Below, piece after piece: positions 23,535 through 25,869 of a DNA stretch of 25,869 nt. Below the pieces are notes generated by a model. The model had not been told where the DNA came from. It ran no database searches and was given only the letters and a program-made list of their open reading frames with translations. The DNA is from a bacterium (lineage in GTDB: Bacteria > UBA9089 > CG2-30-40-21 > SBAY01): contig JBFLYA010000032.1 in NCBI GenBank assembly GCA_040757115.1, positions 1 to 25,869 on the forward strand, read 5' to 3'. Position 1 is the stretch's first letter, and each line of letters opens with the position of its first letter. Position numbers and translations under genes: made by a program.

Positions 23535-23945
23535 TCAGGGAAGAGGCAGGTCATCCTGATTTAAGTCAAAGAGACGGAAGGAGGAAGCGAGGAAATACTC
23601 TGGTTGATCAAAGAAGGTGGGGATATCCTGTGTCATAAGCCAATCTTTAATAACACAAAGGATATCAGGTATTTTTCGGTGAGGGATGAATAAGATTTTG
23701 TCAGGATGATTGATGTTGCTGAAGAAGTGATGGGCAGAGGTAGAGGAATTGAACTGGAGTTGGTCAAAGAAGAAGATAGAGGGTTCAAATTGATGTTGTT
23801 TAAAGGGATCAATCCAGTTAAGGAAGAGGGAATTAGAAGGTAAGTCTTTAAGGTAGAAGTTTTTGCTGTCTAAGAGAGCAAAGGAGTGGGAAAGGATGAC
23901 CGCCTGGAAGGAAGTTGATGAGAGATTAACGCCGACATACAACAT
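23535..23945 (-). CDS. Unidentified protein coded after an ExeA-like transposon ATPase
   Basis: A 136-residue protein with no family that I recognise. It starts MLYVGVNLSSTSFQAVILS, reminiscent of the first strand of an actin- or RNase H-like fold (GVNLSS), and is rich in Phe, Ser and Leu. The ATG at 23945 is chosen over the upstream start at 23987 because GGAGGTG precedes it on this strand. The upstream ExeA-like gene ends only 13 bases before this start, so the two form one operon, probably cargo or helper genes of a transposon. It is followed by a G-rich purine stretch (23340-23530) without a gene. Confidence 0.5.
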   Translation of the reverse strand: MLYVGVNLSSTSFQAVILSHSFALLDSKNFYLKDLPSNSLFLNWIDPFKQHQFEPSIFFFDQLQFNSSTSAHHFFSNINHPDKILFIPHRKIPDILCVIKDWLMTQDIPTFFDQPEYFLASSFRLFDLNQDDLPLP

Positions 23946-23958
23946 AATTACACCTCCA

Positions 23959-24345
23959 TTAGATTTCCTGATTGGCAGCAAAGACATGCTCTTGGGTTAA
24001 GGTTTGAGTCTTGTCGTGGAAGCCAGCGGTCATAATTTTAAGGGCTAAGGAGTCGATGAGACGAGGGATACCAGCGGTATGTTTGAAGATAGCCTCTATA
24101 GATGCTGGAGAGAATGGGGATTTTTGGCAGCCTTTGATCGAGAGGTGGTGGGAGATATAAGGTTCGATCTCATCCTTTGTCAGAGGGATAAGGTGATATT
24201 TGAGATGAATACGCTGATTAAAGGAGCTAAGGATAGAGCGAGCAAGCCTATCGCGGAGATGGGAGTGAGCAACTAAGATAAAGAGAGCAGGGTCAGTAGA
24301 GTCCATATTGAAGTTGGAAACAATTTGGAGTTCATAGAAGTTTTC
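23959..24345 (-). pseudogene. ExeA/TniB-like AAA ATPase, C-terminal part
   Basis: On the minus strand, coding runs from about 24345 and gives ENFYELQIVSNFNMDSTDP, then LFILVAHSHLRDRLARSIL and NQRIHLKYHLIPLTKDEI. The end is GIPRLIDSLALKIMTAGF followed by the last helix with EHVFAANQEI. These are the sensor and lid segments of the ExeA/TniB/MuB-type AAA ATPases that help DDE transposases choose targets. The Walker A and B motifs are missing: the coding sequence is cut at 24345, precisely where an 18-bp sequence also found at the 25746 junction begins. An ATG at 24306 could start translation of the tail, but it would lack ATP-binding residues. Confidence 0.78.
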
Positions 24346-24363
24346 ATCCTAAAATCGGCAAGT
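24346..24363 (+). repeat. 18-bp junction repeat, copy 1 (element end)
   Basis: ATCCTAAAATCGGCAAGT matches the copy at 25746-25763 at 17 of 18 positions. Each copy lies exactly where a gene to its left is cut off. This suggests that it is the left end of a mobile element present twice in the same orientation. Confidence 0.6.
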
Positions 24364-24380
24364 TCACAGCTGCAAATAGT

Positions 24381-24713
24381 TCGACCTGTGAAATAGGTTT
24401 CGACCTGTGTGGTTAGGTTTATACTACTGTATTTTCTCCTTCGCCCCTGCGGGGCTTAATTGATTTTTAATCTAATCTTCCGTAGGTTAAAACCTATGGC
24501 TAATATACTGCAACCCTTCGGGTTTTAATAATGATTTTATTAATTATCCTATTTAGACACCGAAGGTGTCGAGGAATTTAGCCGCAGATTTTAATCTACG
24601 GAATAATAGTGCTCCATAAGGCAAGCCTTGACAGGGCGTAGGAAAGATTTCAACACATTCGTATTTTATCGGAAGTTTTTCTATTTTTCTTTAAAACCTA
24701 TTTCACAGGTCGA
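24381..24713. repeat. 333-bp element framed by a perfect 20-bp inverted repeat, with five hairpins
   Basis: TCGACCTGTGAAATAGGTTT (24381-24400) has its exact reverse complement at 24694-24713. Between them lie five short stem-loops in a row: GCCCC-tgc-GGGGC (24443-24455), CCGTAGGTT-aa-AACCTATGG (24480-24499), AACCC-ttc-GGGTT (24512-24524), GACACC-gaa-GGTGTC (24556-24570) and CCGCAGATT-tt-AATCTACGG (24582-24601). There is no coding sequence. The right arm overlaps the end of a small minus-strand ORF. A small non-autonomous element or a structured RNA locus are both possible. Confidence 0.7.
24398..24411 (+). repeat. 14-bp sequence shared with 2783-2796
   Basis: TTTCGACCTGTGTG occurs here and at 2783-2796, beside the other DDE transposase remnant. 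It overlaps the left arm of the 24381-24713 element. It could be part of a dispersed repeat. Confidence 0.5.
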
Positions 24714-24861
24714 AAAAGTGTGCTAATGAGAGAAACATAATTGTCTCAAAAGCAATTTGTTTCTTTTGGTGAAACTTTTCCTGAAATGTAACAAAAAACC
24801 AGGTAAAATTGTCACTTAAACACTCTTTAAGATAATAAGTTGATTCTTTACTCCTGTGCAT
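24703..24861 (-). CDS. Small 52-residue ORF with its own promoter and ribosome-binding site
   Basis: It encodes MHRSKESTYYLKECLSD, then NFTWFFVTFQEKFHQKKQ and a hydrophobic C-terminal IMFLSLAHFF, ending at TGA 24703. GGAGGAGG precedes the ATG at good distance, and TTGTAA-17-TATAAT lies upstream on the same strand. The frame ends within the 20-bp repeat at 24694-24713, so it may be the start of a longer gene, perhaps a transposase, cut by that element. I do not recognise its family. Confidence 0.4.
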   Translation of the reverse strand: MHRSKESTYYLKECLSDNFTWFFVTFQEKFHQKKQIAFETIMFLSLAHFFDL

Positions 24862-24864
24862 ATT

Positions 24865-24934
24865 TCTTTGCCTCCTCCCTGTTTTTTTGGATAGTTTTGT
24901 TATCCTTTATCCATTATAACATAGGAGGCAAAGA
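24865..24934. promoter_or_regulatory. Minus-strand promoter inside a perfect 12-bp inverted repeat
   Basis: TCTTTGCCTCCT (24865-24876) and AGGAGGCAAAGA (24923-24934) are exact reverse complements 46 bases apart. Between and beside them lies a minus-strand promoter: TATAAT (reverse of 24913-24918) and TTGTAA (reverse of 24936-24941) with a 17-base spacer. The left arm also contains the ribosome-binding site of the small ORF. Confidence 0.5.
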
Positions 24935-25045
24935 GTTACAACTACTTTAGTTATAAATGGTTATACCCTTGTTTCTCAATAGTTAAGCATTTTCATTTGA
25001 GTTAATCTTTAACTCTATATGTTTCAATCTGTTTTGTAAATTTAG

Positions 25046-25580
25046 GAATTATCAGTCTACAATATAAATCAGACTTATGAAGAAGAAAAGGCAGAATGGG
25101 CAGAAAAGATGATAAGATGTTTGCTTGATATAAAAGAAAAGACTGATAATGCAAAAGAGAATGATAAACAAGCATTAGAACCTAAAGTGATAGAGTTTTT
25201 TGATCAAAGATATGAAACAATATTAGAAGAAGGAGAGAAGATGTACTCAGCTAATCACAATAAAGAATCAGGAAGAAGGGGAAGAAAAATCAGAGCAAGA
25301 ACAAGAATCTACTGGATAGATTAAAGAAATACAAGAGACAAGTATTGCATTTATGTATAATCTTTCTATCCCTTTTGACAATAATCTTGTGGAAAGAGAC
25401 ATAAGGATCATGGAGATAAAACAAAAGATATCAGGATGTTTCAGGAGTGAAGAAGGTGCAAGATTCTTTTGCAGAATAAGGAGTTATATTTCTACCAAAC
25501 AAGGACAAAACATTATTGATGCACTATCTTTTGTTTTTATTGGTAAGCCCTTTGTACCTATTAGAGTTGAAGATGGGTAG
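25046..25580 (+). pseudogene. IS66 transposase, C-terminal part with frameshifts
   Basis: Coding starts without a start codon at about 25046 (VYNINQTYEEEKAEWAEKM) and continues through DIKEKTDNAKENDK and IEFFDQRYETILEEG. It then breaks near 25300-25350, where the original LDRLKKYKRQVLHFMYN reads across two frames. The last part, IPFDNNLVERDIRIMEIKQK, then ISGCFRSEEGARFFCRIRSY and KQGQNIIDAL, holds the catalytic Glu of the DDE triad in ERDIR and the IS66 signature ISGxFRSEEGA. This is the other half of the transposase at 22865-23345. It is inactive. Confidence 0.9.
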
Positions 25581-25624
25581 GCTGAGGAGTTATTTTACAG
25601 AATAATATGTTAGGAGATAATTAA

Positions 25625-25765
25625 GTGAATACAATTGAGTGTATTGAAGTAATAATTAGAAACTTAGACGAGATGCCAATTTTATTTTCTAATGGTTTTA
25701 TAAGCAGGTATGGATATAAACTTTTGGACCGTAAGTGCCACTTTTATCCTGAAATCGGCAAGTAG
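25625..25765 (+). pseudogene. Decarboxylase beta part (thiamine-diphosphate domain), truncated
   Basis: A GTG start at 25625 is preceded by AGGAGA at proper spacing. It encodes MNTIECIEVIIRNLDEM, then PILFSNGFISRYGYKLLDR, followed by KCHFYPEIGK and a stop. Phosphonopyruvate and sulfopyruvate decarboxylase beta parts begin just so: a short helix, then a '(C/S)NGFISR' strand, 'DRPxNFY' and a GSMG motif. Here HFY is followed by foreign sequence from 25746 instead of the expected GSMG, and the cofactor-binding GDG motif is lost. It is the partner of the alpha part at 22221-22688; the two were neighbours before the IS66 element entered. Confidence 0.72.
25746..25763 (+). repeat. 18-bp junction repeat, copy 2 (element end)
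   Basis: ATCCTGAAATCGGCAAGT matches 24346-24363 at 17 of 18 positions and starts exactly where the decarboxylase beta part loses its family pattern. The remaining 100 or so bases of the window are purine-rich (aaaagggggg-type) and show no gene. Confidence 0.6.
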
Positions 25766-25869
25766 TTGAGTAAAAAGGGGGGAGTGGGGTAAAAAAGAAG
25801 GCTATTTTGACAAATTGGGGAGAGAATTAAGGAAAAGATGAAGGGAATTAGATAACAGATAGGATTAAG

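Larger units (their letters stand above)
22714..25598 (+). mobile_element. Degraded IS66-family element, itself interrupted
   Basis: GTAAATTTCTTCTTA (from 22714) and the reverse complement of the right edge, GTAAAATAACTCCTCA (ending at 25598), look like related IS66-type terminal inverted repeats. They enclose the N-terminal (22865-23345) and C-terminal (25046-25580) parts of one transposase, both on the + strand. The centre is replaced by minus-strand ExeA-like genes and repeats. No 8-bp target duplication is recognisable. The element separates the alpha and beta parts of the decarboxylase. Confidence 0.7.

Overview
The window is AT-rich and comes from an uncultured-looking Gram-negative bacterium. 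The outer-membrane genes (a DUF1302-type porin and a LolA-like protein) point to an outer membrane. Remnants of an ECF sigma factor beside a Ser/Thr kinase recall planctomycete-like gene neighbourhoods. I cannot assign a phylum. Spacers are filled with short, word-like AT repeats and many transposon scars, so the region is a decaying accessory island next to a few housekeeping genes.

Layout. Positions 1-2.6 kb hold chromosomal genes: fmt on the + strand, then an Lrp/AsnC-type ligand-binding protein and a HAD hydrolase on the - strand. Positions 2.8-5.9 kb are a graveyard: a DDE transposase with an in-frame stop, an ECF sigma stub fused by deletion to a kinase fragment, a 391-bp MITE, another transposase tail, and a response-regulator/AraC gene broken by deletion and frameshift. 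At 5.89-5.99 kb a long imperfect stem encloses two smaller hairpins. Positions 6.1-10.8 kb are an intact three-gene envelope operon: RND/MMPL transporter, LolA-like protein and DUF1302 barrel.

Positions 10.96-25.77 kb are the most interesting part: a co-directional biosynthetic cluster that I cannot match to a known pathway. In order it encodes a small cupin with a BacB-like His-His-Gln-His pattern, a TtcA-like PP-loop protein, a B12-domain-type radical SAM protein, a methyltransferase, a KAS III-like enzyme, a BacA-like prephenate decarboxylase homologue, a stand-alone adenylation enzyme (frameshifted) and a HemN-type radical SAM protein (truncated). After an insertion of transposase debris come a beta-lactam-synthetase/asparagine-synthase-like enzyme, a PvcA/DIT1-like isonitrile synthase candidate, and a phosphonopyruvate/sulfopyruvate decarboxylase alpha part. 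The matching beta part resumes 2.9 kb later, on the far side of an IS66 copy that carries a second insertion, and is itself cut off at 25.75 kb.

Taken together, the cluster looks like a small-molecule pathway. It may use a prephenate-derived, tyrosine-like building block, activated by adenylation and further changed by radical SAM, methyl-transfer, amide-forming and thiamine-dependent steps. At least three of its genes are now broken. No carrier protein was found. The upstream RND/LolA/DUF1302 operon could be its exporter or may be unrelated. All functional statements are by motif reading only; no search was run.
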